50,289 bases of DNA from CAMDBL01 sp964498125 (GTDB lineage: Bacteria > Pseudomonadota > Alphaproteobacteria > Rhizobiales > Hyphomicrobiaceae): NCBI GenBank assembly GCA_964498125.1, contig CAZCGE010000109.1, positions 1 through 50,289 on the forward strand, read 5' to 3'. Numbering within the stretch: the first letter of the stretch is position 1; every line of letters starts with the position of its first letter. Below the pieces are notes generated by a model that did no database searches, was not told where the DNA came from, and saw only the letters and a program-made list of their open reading frames with translations. The position numbers and the translations under genes are program-made. Shown here in pieces: positions 15,550 to 23,436 of the stretch.

Positions 15550-16746
15550 ATGCTGACCACCGCCGAGCGCGAGATCACCACCTGGCTCGCCGGCCAGCAG
15601 CAGGCGATGGTCGAGCTGTTGGCCGAGGTCGTGAACATGGACAGCGGCAGCTATGACAAGGCCGGCGTCGACAGCGTCGGCGCCCGCTTCGTCCGCTTCT
15701 TCCTCGAGCACGGCCTGCTGACCTCCACCGAGCCCGACGCCACTTACGGCGAGGCCATCCACATTCGGCTCGATGACAAGCCGAGCAACGAGAAGCCGAT
15801 TGTGCTGATGGGCCACCGCGACACGGTGTTCCCCAAGGGCGAGGCGGGCCGGCGGCCATTCACGATCAAGGGCAAGCTCGCGCACGGTCCCGGCGTCGCC
15901 GACATGAAGGCGGGGCTGGTCATGAACGCCTTCGTGCTCGCCGCCTTCAAGCGCTTCGGCGGCCATCCAGCCCCGCTCGCCGGCCTGATCACGTCCGACG
16001 AGGAGATCGCCTCGCCGTCCTCGCGCCCCGTGATCGAAGCCGTCGCCCGCAAGGCGCACTGCGTGTTCAACTCCGAGCCCAGCCGCCCGTCCGGGTCGGT
16101 CGTCACCGGCCGCAAGGGTGGCGTCTTCATGACCTTCCAAGTCACCGGTCGGGCGGCGCATTCCGGCGGCGCCTTCGAGAAGGGCATCAGCGCCATCGGC
16201 GAGATCGCCCACAAGATCGTCGCCATTCATGCGTTGACGGATTTGCAGCGCGGCGTCACGCTCAATGTCGGCCTGGTCAAGGGCGGCCAGTCGGTCAACA
16301 CCACCGCGCCCAGCGCCGACGGCGAGATCGACATGCGCTATATCCAGCCCCGGGATCGCGAGACGACGCTGGCCGCGATCCGCCAGATTATCGAGACGAC
16401 GACAGTGCCGGGGGCGACGGCCTCCTTGCATATCCGCGGCGAGTTCCTGCCGCTGACGCAAACTGCAGCCGCCGCGGCAATGTTCGCGGCTTACGTCGCG
16501 GCCGCAGCCGACGCCGGGCAAACGGTGAAGGGCGAGTTCTCCGGCGGCTGCGCCGATTCCGGCTTCACGGCGGGAGTCGGCTGTCCGACCTTGTGCGGCG
16601 TCGGCCCGATCGGCGGCAACGTACATACGGCGGAGGAATGGCTCGACCTCGACAGCATCGTGCCGCGCGCCCAGGCCTTAGCGCTGGCGATCTTGCGATT
16701 GCCGGTCGCACCGGACGGGGTCAGACCCTTGGGTCTGCCCCCTTAA
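15550..16746 (+). CDS. M20 family metallopeptidase (glutamate carboxypeptidase-like)
   Basis: Zinc-dependent exo- or amidopeptidase of the carboxypeptidase G2/ArgE/DapE group, 398 residues. The metal-site pieces are present: G-H-R-D-T-V-F-P-K-G (His and Asp ligands), G-P-G-V-A-D-M-K-A-G, S-D-E-E-I-A-S-P (catalytic Glu), and V-H-T-A-E-E-W near the end. The dimerisation domain contains G-R-A-A-H-S-G. The strong site gggaggaagag precedes the ATG. No signal peptide, so cytoplasmic. The last ~9 residues (G-V-R-P-L-G-L-P-P) are encoded by a hairpin repeat, so the natural C-terminus was probably replaced. Confidence 0.9.
   Translation: MLTTAEREITTWLAGQQQAMVELLAEVVNMDSGSYDKAGVDSVGARFVRFFLEHGLLTSTEPDATYGEAIHIRLDDKPSNEKPIVLMGHRDTVFPKGEAGRRPFTIKGKLAHGPGVADMKAGLVMNAFVLAAFKRFGGHPAPLAGLITSDEEIASPSSRPVIEAVARKAHCVFNSEPSRPSGSVVTGRKGGVFMTFQVTGRAAHSGGAFEKGISAIGEIAHKIVAIHALTDLQRGVTLNVGLVKGGQSVNTTAPSADGEIDMRYIQPRDRETTLAAIRQIIETTTVPGATASLHIRGEFLPLTQTAAAAAMFAAYVAAAADAGQTVKGEFSGGCADSGFTAGVGCPTLCGVGPIGGNVHTAEEWLDLDSIVPRAQALALAILRLPVAPDGVRPLGLPP
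16717..16742. repeat. GGTCTGAC hairpin repeat overlapping a gene end
   Basis: ggggtcagaccc and gggtctgcccc form a 10–11 bp stem with a two-base loop, ending just before the M20 peptidase stop codon and followed by ttaaa. It could act as a terminator. The same unit recurs at 16819–16871, and the related form GTGTCTGACC is found near 18.3 and 20.8 kb. Confidence 0.7.
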
Positions 16747-16818
16747 AGAGCACGGCGCTTGCCACGCGCGACCGATCGGCGGTGCAACGGCAGCAGGTGG
16801 AGAGGGCTCGCTTCTCGA

Positions 16819-16871
16819 GGGGTCAGACCCGTCATGACGAAGCCATGCTACGCATGGACGGGTCTGACCCC
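16819..16871. repeat. GGTCTGAC hairpin repeat, 15-bp perfect arms
   Basis: ggggtcagacccgtc at 16819–16833 and its exact reverse complement at 16857–16871, around a 23-base loop that itself holds CCATG/CATGG. It lies 29 bases before the start of the dehydrogenase gene at 16900, so a transcript would carry a large hairpin in its leader. Confidence 0.8.
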
Positions 16872-16899
16872 GTCCGCATGTCTACCAGGAGGAACCAAC

Positions 16900-17790
16900 A
16901 TGCATGTAGGTATTGCCGGGCTTGGCCGCATGGGCGGCAACATGGCGTTGCGGTTGCGCGAGACGGGCAACGACGTGACCGTCTGGAACCGCACTGCAGA
17001 CAAATTACAGCCGGCACTCGATGCCGGCTGCAAGGCGGTGGCGAGCCCGAAGGCTGTCGCCGACGGCGCCGATACGATCCTCACGATCCTGACCAACAAG
17101 GACTCGATAGCGTCGGTGTATGAGGGCCCGGACGGCATCCTCGCCGGCAACATCAGGGGCAAACTCGTCATCGAGATGAGCACGGTACAGCCCGACACCG
17201 AGATCGCGCTCGCCGCGAAGGTGCGTGCCAAGGGCGCGACGTTCGTGGAATGCCCGGTCGGCGGCACCACGGGACCGGCGCGGCACGGCAAGTTGCTCGG
17301 CGTCGCCGGTGGCACGCAAGAGGACTTCGCCCGCGCCAAGCCGCTGCTCGACCAGTTGTGCCGGCGCGCCGACCTGGTCGGCGCGGTCGGCTGCGGCTCG
17401 GCCATGAAGCTGGCGCTCAACTTGCCGCTGCTGGTTTACTTCCAGGCGCTCGGCGAGGCCTGCACCATCGTCGATCGTTTCGGCATCGACAAAAAATGGA
17501 TGATGGAGTTCCTGACCGAGTCCTCGGGCGGCCCCAACATGCTCAAGAACCGCTGGCCCGCCATCGCCGGCGTGTTCGAGGGCAAGGACCCCGGCCCCGC
17601 CACCATCGACATCGATGGCATGGTCAAGGACCTGCGCACGATGACGGCGGAAGCCATGGTTTCCGGCGCCACGCTGCCGGTCACCGAAGCCGCCATCAAG
17701 GTATACGAGGAGGCCCGCCGCGACGGCTGGGGCCCACGCGACGTCGTCTTTGCTCCGAGCTACTGGGCGCAGCACCGCAAGGGGAAGTGA
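16900..17790 (+). CDS. NAD(P)-dependent beta-hydroxyacid dehydrogenase (3-hydroxyisobutyrate dehydrogenase-like)
   Basis: 296-residue member of the 6-phosphogluconate/3-hydroxyisobutyrate dehydrogenase family. The Rossmann motif G-I-A-G-L-G-R-M-G-G-N-M is at residues 4–15. The substrate-binding region E-C-P-V-G-G-T-T-G-P is followed by the catalytic lysine in G-C-G-S-A-M-K-L-A-L-N. N-R-T after the first beta-alpha-beta unit (V-W-N-R-T) favours NADP. A good aggagg site lies before the ATG. The substrate is not evident: members act on 3-hydroxyisobutyrate, tartronate semialdehyde or similar. It may be cotranscribed with the M20 peptidase, though the hairpin repeats lie between. Confidence 0.88.
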   Translation: MHVGIAGLGRMGGNMALRLRETGNDVTVWNRTADKLQPALDAGCKAVASPKAVADGADTILTILTNKDSIASVYEGPDGILAGNIRGKLVIEMSTVQPDTEIALAAKVRAKGATFVECPVGGTTGPARHGKLLGVAGGTQEDFARAKPLLDQLCRRADLVGAVGCGSAMKLALNLPLLVYFQALGEACTIVDRFGIDKKWMMEFLTESSGGPNMLKNRWPAIAGVFEGKDPGPATIDIDGMVKDLRTMTAEAMVSGATLPVTEAAIKVYEEARRDGWGPRDVVFAPSYWAQHRKGK

Positions 17791-17846
17791 CGAGGCGTTT
17801 GACGCGCAACGGACACCGTATCTGAAACTTCGCCTTGGAGATGGCT

Positions 17847-18086
17847 ATGACCGATTCTACTTCGGTAATCCCTAGCTCGAGTGAGTACACCGCCGTCATC
17901 AAGCAGGACGGCGTGTGGTGGATCGGTTGGATCGAGGAGGTTCCGGGCGTCAACTGCCAGGAGAAGTCGCAGGAGGAGTTGATCACCAGCTTGCGCGAAG
18001 CACTCCGCGAGGCGCTGGCCATGAACCGAGCGGACGCGCGAACAGCGGCCGGCGCCATATACGCTGAAGTCAAGATCGCAGTATGA
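17847..18086 (+). CDS. hicB: HicB-family antitoxin
   Basis: 79-residue partial RNase-H-fold antitoxin: Y-T-A-V-I-K-Q-D-G-V-W-W-I-G-W-I-E-E-V-P-G-V is the standard first hairpin, followed by a C-terminal helix. It lacks the DNA-binding domain of longer HicB forms. The ATG at 17847 with ggag 8 bases before is best; a TTG at 17835 and an ATG at 17841 are in frame. It overlaps the hicA start by 4 bases (ATGA). The antitoxin-first order is opposite to E. coli hicAB. Confidence 0.85.
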   Translation: MTDSTSVIPSSSEYTAVIKQDGVWWIGWIEEVPGVNCQEKSQEELITSLREALREALAMNRADARTAAGAIYAEVKIAV

Positions 18087-18271
18087 AGCGGCGAGCCCTC
18101 CTGCGGCACCTGCGCGAGCAAGGCTGCGAGCTGTTGCGTGAAGGGGGACGCCATTCCTGGTGGTGGAACCCAGCACAAAACAGGAGATCGGCGGTGCCGC
18201 GCCATACTGAGATCAGCGATGTCCTGGCGCGAAAGATCTGCAAGGATCTCGGCATCGAGCCGCCTCGCTGA
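18083..18271 (+). CDS. hicA: HicA-family mRNA interferase toxin
   Basis: 62-residue toxin with a double-stranded-RNA-binding-like fold that cleaves mRNA independently of ribosomes. The L-x-x-x-G-C-E-L-L-R-E-G-G-R-H-S motif contains the catalytic histidine (His24), then V-P-R-H-T-E-I and the terminal helix D-V-L-A-R-K-I-C-K-D-L-G-I. Translationally coupled to hicB. It looks intact and of normal length. Confidence 0.88.
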   Translation: MKRRALLRHLREQGCELLREGGRHSWWWNPAQNRRSAVPRHTEISDVLARKICKDLGIEPPR

Positions 18272-18292
18272 GCGGGTGCCATCGATATCTGG

Positions 18293-18320
18293 CCAGAGGT
18301 CAGACACCTGATCCGACACC
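18293..18320. repeat. GTGTCTGACC-type repeat between convergent genes
   Basis: ccagaggtcagacac here is the exact reverse complement of gtgtctgacctctgg at about 20.8 kb, and it belongs with the GGTCTGAC hairpins at 16.7–16.9 kb. It fills most of the gap between hicA and the convergent DUF4344 gene. Confidence 0.6.
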
Positions 18321-18322
18321 CC

Positions 18323-19177
18323 CTACTTCCCGTGCAGCATGCGTCTGGCGGCCGGCATCAGGTCGCCGATCTGCATCTCGCGGCGCACTTTCTCGTCGAT
18401 GTGCGGGCCGACCAGTTTCCAGAATGAAACCTTCAGTGTCTCGACCTCCTGCTGGCACTCCTCGGCGCGCTCGTGGCTGAGGTATTTCTCCAGCACGTAC
18501 GCGAACAGTTCCGAATCCCAGCCGTAGGCGATGCAGACGAGATGGTAGAAGCGCTGGATCGCCGGCCTGTGCGCGTCGGCGAAGTCACTGTCGTCGGGTT
18601 TGCCCGCCTGCGCCTCGCGCCAATACATGTGGGCCGTCGCCGCGATGGTGCGGCGCGCCGTGTCCTTGCCCATCTGCAGTAGCAGGACGGCGGCGAACTG
18701 GTCGGCGGCGTCCTCCTCGCGGCCGAGGATCGGCAGCTCAAGCAAGTGGAAGACGGCGTGCGCGACCTCGTGCAGCACCACCTCCATCACCGGGCCGATC
18801 ACGGCATCTTCTGGCGTGACGCCGTCGGCCGTCGTCTCCTTCGGCGCGTTCTCGCGCAAATCCTCGATGTAATCATAGCAAATGGTGACTTTGTGCAGCG
18901 TCGGCTCGTACCAGGCATCGGCATCGCCCTCGCAGTCCTCGAATTCGAGGCTCAGGGGCCGCGGCAGGATCAGCATCGCCAGGAAATCGCGAAACTGCTC
19001 GAGAATGCGATGCTCCTGCAGGATCTTGCGCAGCTCGGTGTGGGCCGGATTAGGGGCTGGCCCGTATTCGATGACGACGCGATTGGTGGCAGGCGCCGGG
19101 ACGTTCGCCATCGCGGGCGCCGCCACGAGCCCAGCCAGCGCCACGCCCACCAACATGCTGCTCTTCATGCCAGGCAT
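18323..19177 (-). CDS. Exported DUF4344 putative zinc metallopeptidase
   Basis: 284 residues. A Sec signal peptide (M-L-V-G-V-A-L-A-G-L-V-A-A-P-A-M-A) is followed by a mature domain carrying the zinc-peptidase motif H-E-V-A-H and, about 20 residues on, G-R-E-E-D-A-A-D-Q-F with a likely third ligand. This is the pattern of the DUF4344 family, whose substrates are unknown. A good ggagg site lies upstream of the ATGATG at 19180/19177. It is convergent with hicA and divergent from proA, so it is its own transcription unit. Confidence 0.85.
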   Translation of the reverse strand: MPGMKSSMLVGVALAGLVAAPAMANVPAPATNRVVIEYGPAPNPAHTELRKILQEHRILEQFRDFLAMLILPRPLSLEFEDCEGDADAWYEPTLHKVTICYDYIEDLRENAPKETTADGVTPEDAVIGPVMEVVLHEVAHAVFHLLELPILGREEDAADQFAAVLLLQMGKDTARRTIAATAHMYWREAQAGKPDDSDFADAHRPAIQRFYHLVCIAYGWDSELFAYVLEKYLSHERAEECQQEVETLKVSFWKLVGPHIDEKVRREMQIGDLMPAARRMLHGK

Positions 19178-19490
19178 CATGAGCCTCCGAGCAATCAACG
19201 CTCAGCCAGGCCGCTTTCGGTCCAAATGTCGGACCCTGCGTGCCGACTCGACCACAAAAAACTTCAGCAGTTCAAGGTCGCCATTCGGCGAGCCACGCCG
19301 ACCCGGCACATACTAGCCGCTCACGCTTTCCGCGTCACAGCAATTCGAGTTGGCGACCAGAATTATGGTTATCGTTTGGTTAACCAGAACGGCCCTCGAC
19401 TGGCCGATGCCAATGTGCGCACGCACCTTTCTCCCGCCCGCTGCCGCGGGTACACTGGGTTCGCCGCAGCATTGCACCGGACACGTCACC

Positions 19491-20780
19491 ATGAGCAAGC
19501 CCCAGCCGATCGCCACTGAGATCGAAACCCTGATGCTGGCGGTCGGCCGCGCCGGCCGAGCGGCCGCGCGCGATCTCGCCATCGCGCCGTCCATTGCCAA
19601 GGACGCCGCGCTGAATGCGGCCGCGCGCGCCATCCGGGCGGCGACAGCGGCCATCATCACTGCCAACGCCCACGATCTGGCCGCCGCTCGCCAGGCCGGC
19701 CGGCCGGAGTCATTCATCGACCGGCTGGCGCTCGATGCCACGCGAATCGAAGGCATTGCCAGGAGCCTGGAGGAGATCGCCGATCTGGCCGATCCGGTTG
19801 GCGCCGTGATGGCGGAGTGGACCCGGCCCAATGGATTGAAGTTCGCGCGTGTGCGCGTGCCGCTGGGCGTCATCGGCATCATCTACGAGAGCCGGCCGAA
19901 CGTGACGGCCGACGCCGGCGGGCTGTGCCTCAAGTCCGGCAACGCGGCGATCCTGCGCGGCGGCTCGGAAAGCCACCACTCCTCCGTGGCGATCCATGCC
20001 TGCCTGGTCGAGGGCCTGCGCGCTGCCCAGTTGCCGGAAGCCGCCATCCAGTTGGTGCCGACCACCGACCGCGAGGCCGTCGGCCACATGCTGGCGGGCC
20101 TTGCCGGCGCCATCGACGTCATCGTTCCACGCGGCGGCAAAAGCCTGGTCAAGCGCGTACAGGACGAGGCGCGCGTGCCGGTGTTCGCGCATCTGGAGGG
20201 CATCTGCCACACCTATGTCGACCGCGGCGCCGATATGGCTATCGCCGTGCCGCTGGTGGTCAATGCCAAGATGCGGCGCACTGGCGTCTGCGGGGCGACC
20301 GAGTGCCTGCTGGTCGACAAGGGCGCTGATGCGGATAATCTGACGCCGCTGGTCAAGGCGCTGCTTGCCGCCGGCTGCGAGGTGCGCGGCGATGCCGCGA
20401 CGCAACGCGTCGACGCACGCGTGAAGCCCGCCGATCCCGACGACTATGGCCGCGAATTCCTCGATGCCATCATCGCCGTCAAGGTGGTGGACGGTGTCGA
20501 CGCGGCGATCGCGCATATCGCCCGCTATGGTTCACAACACACCGACGCCATCGTCACGGAGTGCAGCGCCGCCGCCGAGCGCTTCATCGCCCAGGTCGAT
20601 TCCGCCATCGTCCTGGTCAATGCCTCGACGCAATTCGCCGACGGCGGCGAGTTCGGCTTCGGCGCCGAGATCGGCATCTCCACCGGCCGCATGCACGCCC
20701 GCGGCCCCGTCGGCGTCGAGCAGCTGACCACCTTCAAGTACGTGGTGCGCGGGACGGGACAGATGCGTGACGGTGCCTGA
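19491..20780 (+). CDS. proA: Gamma-glutamyl phosphate reductase
   Basis: Reduces gamma-glutamyl phosphate to glutamate-5-semialdehyde in proline synthesis. 429 residues of the aldehyde-dehydrogenase superfamily, with P-L-G-V-I-G-I-I-Y-E-S-R-P-N-V-T, C-L-K-S-G-N-A-A-I-L-R-G-G, V-P-R-G-G-K-S-L, and the catalytic cysteine in R-R-T-G-V-C-G-A-T-E. The terminal block G-P-V-G-V-E-Q-L-T-T-F-K-Y is typical. proB is not next to it here. The 292 bases upstream hold no gene. Confidence 0.96.
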   Translation: MSKPQPIATEIETLMLAVGRAGRAAARDLAIAPSIAKDAALNAAARAIRAATAAIITANAHDLAAARQAGRPESFIDRLALDATRIEGIARSLEEIADLADPVGAVMAEWTRPNGLKFARVRVPLGVIGIIYESRPNVTADAGGLCLKSGNAAILRGGSESHHSSVAIHACLVEGLRAAQLPEAAIQLVPTTDREAVGHMLAGLAGAIDVIVPRGGKSLVKRVQDEARVPVFAHLEGICHTYVDRGADMAIAVPLVVNAKMRRTGVCGATECLLVDKGADADNLTPLVKALLAAGCEVRGDAATQRVDARVKPADPDDYGREFLDAIIAVKVVDGVDAAIAHIARYGSQHTDAIVTECSAAAERFIAQVDSAIVLVNASTQFADGGEFGFGAEIGISTGRMHARGPVGVEQLTTFKYVVRGTGQMRDGA

Positions 20781-20794
20781 CGCTCCGTGAACGG

Positions 20795-20875
20795 ATCTGT
20801 GTCTGACCTCTGGTCAGGCACCGTTGAACGAGTCTCGCCAAGGTGTCTGACATGATGTCAGACACCGAACAGACA
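20795..20875. repeat. GTGTCTGAC hairpin repeats downstream of proA
   Basis: A perfect 11-bp stem ggtgtctgaca/tgtcagacacc with a tga loop (20842–20866), preceded by gtgtctgacctctggtc, which matches the repeat at 18293. It lies between the convergent ends of proA and the HIBCH-like gene and could stop transcription from both sides, although no T-run follows. Confidence 0.75.
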
Positions 20876-20889
20876 CCGCATCCCCCGAA

Positions 20890-21933
20890 TCAAACCCTGG
20901 CTGCCTGCATCTCCTGGAGCGTCGGCAGAATCAACTCGGCGCTGCCCATCGATTGGAACAGCCGCTCGACCATGCCGGGCGTGATGTCGACCAGCGTCGA
21001 AGGTTGCCAGGCCGGCCGGCCATCGCGTGCATGCTGCCGATCGAGCATGCCGCAGGCGAGCCGGTAATCCAGCAACAGCGTCTGACGCAGGTCGCGGGCG
21101 CCCGCCTCGCGGATGTGGCGATGCGTGGCAACCAGGGCCAGGGGCGGGCGCGCGTCGAGGTCCGCGAGCACGCCGCCGGCCCAGTCGCGCGCGGCCCCGG
21201 TCTGCACTTGCAGCCGGCGGCGGATGGCGTCGAGGTTTGGCGCCGAGAAGCAGTCGGCAATCACCGCACGCCAGGCATCGAGTTCGGCCGGGCCGGGGTC
21301 CTCGTGCAGGGCATCGAGCAGCGGGTCGACGGGTTCGGCCTCGGCGAGGGCTGCACGAATACTTTCATGATGCTCGGCGCCGATGGCGTGGGTCGCCAAC
21401 CCGAGCTTCACGGCGTCGGCGCGCGCGATCTCCCGGCCCGTCAGCCCGAGATACATGCCCAGGCTGTCGGGCAGGCGTGCCAGCGTCCGTGCCATCCCGT
21501 GGCGGGGGATGACACCCTGCTGCGTCTCGCGCAGAGCCAAACGGTACTGTGCGCCGGCCACGCGGTGCGTGGCGTAGGCCATAATTGCCACCCCACCTGC
21601 CATGACGAGGCCGTCGATCAAGGCAACAGTGGGCTTGGAAAAGCACTCGAGCAACCAGCACAGCGCTGCTTCATCCGCCAGCGCGCGCCGGGCCTCGGCC
21701 AGATCGAATGGCTTCAATCCCGCCACTTTGCCGATGTTGCCGCCGGTTGCAAACACCTGCGGTACCGCCGACTGCAACATCGCGGCATAGATCTGCGGAT
21801 CGCGAGCCCATCGCTGCACCGCCGCAGCCAGCTGAGCGCGCATCGCCCGGGTCAGGGCATTGGCAGCCTCGGGGCGCTCCAAGGTCACGATCGCCAGGGC
21901 ACCCCGCTCGCTCACCGTCATACCCTCAGCCAT
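20890..21933 (-). CDS. Enoyl-CoA hydratase/isomerase family protein, 3-hydroxyisobutyryl-CoA hydrolase-like
   Basis: 347 residues, the length and architecture of the ECH_2/HIBCH subgroup: crotonase core (L-E-R-P-E-A-A-N-A-L, G-L-V-M-A-G-G-V-A-I-M, T-H-R-V-A) plus the ~130-residue C-terminal extension. HIBCH releases 3-hydroxyisobutyrate from its CoA ester in valine breakdown. Two catalytic-site stretches differ: the usual G-G-D is G-G-N, and the P-E-T-x-x-G-F-F-P-D-x-G block is R-E-T-Q-Q-G-V-I-P-R-H-G, losing the conserved Asp. Activity may differ from HIBCH. ATG at 21933 with a ggag site. Confidence 0.82.
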   Translation of the reverse strand: MAEGMTVSERGALAIVTLERPEAANALTRAMRAQLAAAVQRWARDPQIYAAMLQSAVPQVFATGGNIGKVAGLKPFDLAEARRALADEAALCWLLECFSKPTVALIDGLVMAGGVAIMAYATHRVAGAQYRLALRETQQGVIPRHGMARTLARLPDSLGMYLGLTGREIARADAVKLGLATHAIGAEHHESIRAALAEAEPVDPLLDALHEDPGPAELDAWRAVIADCFSAPNLDAIRRRLQVQTGAARDWAGGVLADLDARPPLALVATHRHIREAGARDLRQTLLLDYRLACGMLDRQHARDGRPAWQPSTLVDITPGMVERLFQSMGSAELILPTLQEMQAARV

Positions 21934-22129
21934 TGCGCTCCACTCCCGGCGCTGGCGCCCATGACCACAAGGCTATCGGCCGAGATGCCTGATGGCAGAC
22001 TGATCACCAGACTGTATTGCCCCATTTTGGTCCTATACACGCAGGCATGCTGGCGCAACACTGTCATTGATTCGCTGACCATGTCCTCAGTCCGGTCGCG
22101 TCGAGGTCGGAGTCAGGGGCCATACTGGC

Positions 22130-23323
22130 ATGGGCGGGACGGTGATACGGGGCCTTGTTGCGCTGGCGGTCTGCTGCGGGCTGGTGACGGCCGTGGCTGC
22201 TGAACAAAGCGTGCGCAATTTCGCTGCGTCGGCTCTGCGGCCAGGCTTTGATGTGGCGCCACAGCTAGATGTGGCGCCACGACAGGACGTGGCGCCACAA
22301 CCGGCGTCAATCATGCCCCTAACCACGCCACTCCCCGAGCCTGAGACCGTAGCAATTCCCGGCAGCACGCCCGCGCCCATGACCCCACCTACCCCGCCGC
22401 CCATGGCCACTCCACAATGGCCGCTGACGCCCATGGACATCGCCACCAGGCGGCGGCCTCAACAAGCTGCGCCAGCGACACGCTGGCCGGACGCGGACAT
22501 CCTGATCGCCAAGGCGCGCTGCACCAACGTGCTCAAGGGCCTGGAGGCGGTCTATGTCCCACTCGATCCGCTGCGTGAAGGCGACTGTGGCGCACCGGCG
22601 CCCGTCCAGTTGATGGCCGTCGGCAAGAACCCACAGGTCATCCTGTCCCCACCCGCGGTCGTCACCTGCGACATGGTGGTGGCACTGCACGGCTGGCTGC
22701 GAAACGATGTGCAGCCATCGGCGCGGCGCCTGCTCGGCTCGCCGATCGTCAAGATCGAGAACATGAGCTCCTATTCCTGCCGCAATGCCTATGGGCGCTC
22801 CAAGTCACGGCTTTCCGAGCACGGACGCGCCAATGCGCTGGACATTCGCGGCTTCGTCAGTGCATCCGGGCAAGACTCGGAGTTGCTCGCCGACTGGGGG
22901 CCGACCGCGCGCGAGGTCCGCGCGGTCGTCGTGGCGACGGCAAAGGCCGCGGCGACCAAGGCCGCGGGCGATCATAAAATAACATCGGAACCAGGGCCGC
23001 CAAGGGAGACGGCGTCAATCTCGGGCGGCATCGGCGCGTTGGCGGAAGGGGCGCCACGATTGCGTGGCCTGATCTCGCCGCCACTCAAATCCGAAGGGCC
23101 CGCGAAGTCGACCTTCGCGCCGCAGAGCCAGCTCGGCGGCCCCAAAGCCGTAACGCCCCCGGCGCCAGCGGGCGGCGAATTGAGGCAGCAGTTCCTGCGG
23201 GAGGCCCACACGTCGGCCTGCCGAACCTTCACGACGGTGCTCGGACCGGAGGCCAACAACGCACACCGCAACCACTTCCACATCGACATGGCCGAACGGT
23301 CGAGCGGTGCGTTCTGCGAGTAG
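22130..23323 (+). CDS. Exported extensin-like family protein
   Basis: 397 residues. A signal peptide (G-L-V-A-L-A-V-C-C-G-L-V-T-A-V-A-A) is followed by ~100 residues of Pro/Ala/Thr-rich linker containing three D-V-A-P-x-x repeats. The extensin-like C-terminal domain starts near residue 120 with C-x-x-x-L, and has M-S-S-Y-S-C-R-N, H-G-R-A-N-A-L-D-I-R-G-F and a terminal H-R-N-H-F-H-I-D-M. The H-G-x-A-x-D and H-x-H motifs resemble those of zinc D,D-peptidases, so a role in cell-wall cleavage is a fair guess. An inserted Ala/Lys/Pro segment splits the domain after G-P-T-A-R-E. Likely periplasmic. Confidence 0.85.
   Translation: MGGTVIRGLVALAVCCGLVTAVAAEQSVRNFAASALRPGFDVAPQLDVAPRQDVAPQPASIMPLTTPLPEPETVAIPGSTPAPMTPPTPPPMATPQWPLTPMDIATRRRPQQAAPATRWPDADILIAKARCTNVLKGLEAVYVPLDPLREGDCGAPAPVQLMAVGKNPQVILSPPAVVTCDMVVALHGWLRNDVQPSARRLLGSPIVKIENMSSYSCRNAYGRSKSRLSEHGRANALDIRGFVSASGQDSELLADWGPTAREVRAVVVATAKAAATKAAGDHKITSEPGPPRETASISGGIGALAEGAPRLRGLISPPLKSEGPAKSTFAPQSQLGGPKAVTPPAPAGGELRQQFLREAHTSACRTFTTVLGPEANNAHRNHFHIDMAERSSGAFCE
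22250..22303 (+). repeat. Three 18-bp tandem repeats within the extensin-like gene
   Basis: Units gatgtggcgccacagcta, gatgtggcgccacgacag and gacgtggcgccacaaccg each encode D-V-A-P-x-x and each contain the palindrome gtggcgccac. The repeat is both a protein and a DNA repeat and could expand or shrink by slippage. Confidence 0.9.
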
Positions 23324-23436
23324 CGCGAGAAAGGCCCTCCTCCTCCAATCGCCCCATATAATCACCCCTTGTCAGCCGCGCGCGCCCGTGGCCAATCTGC
23401 CTCCCGGCGCGACTTTCAGCAGGAGGGTGACGGCCC

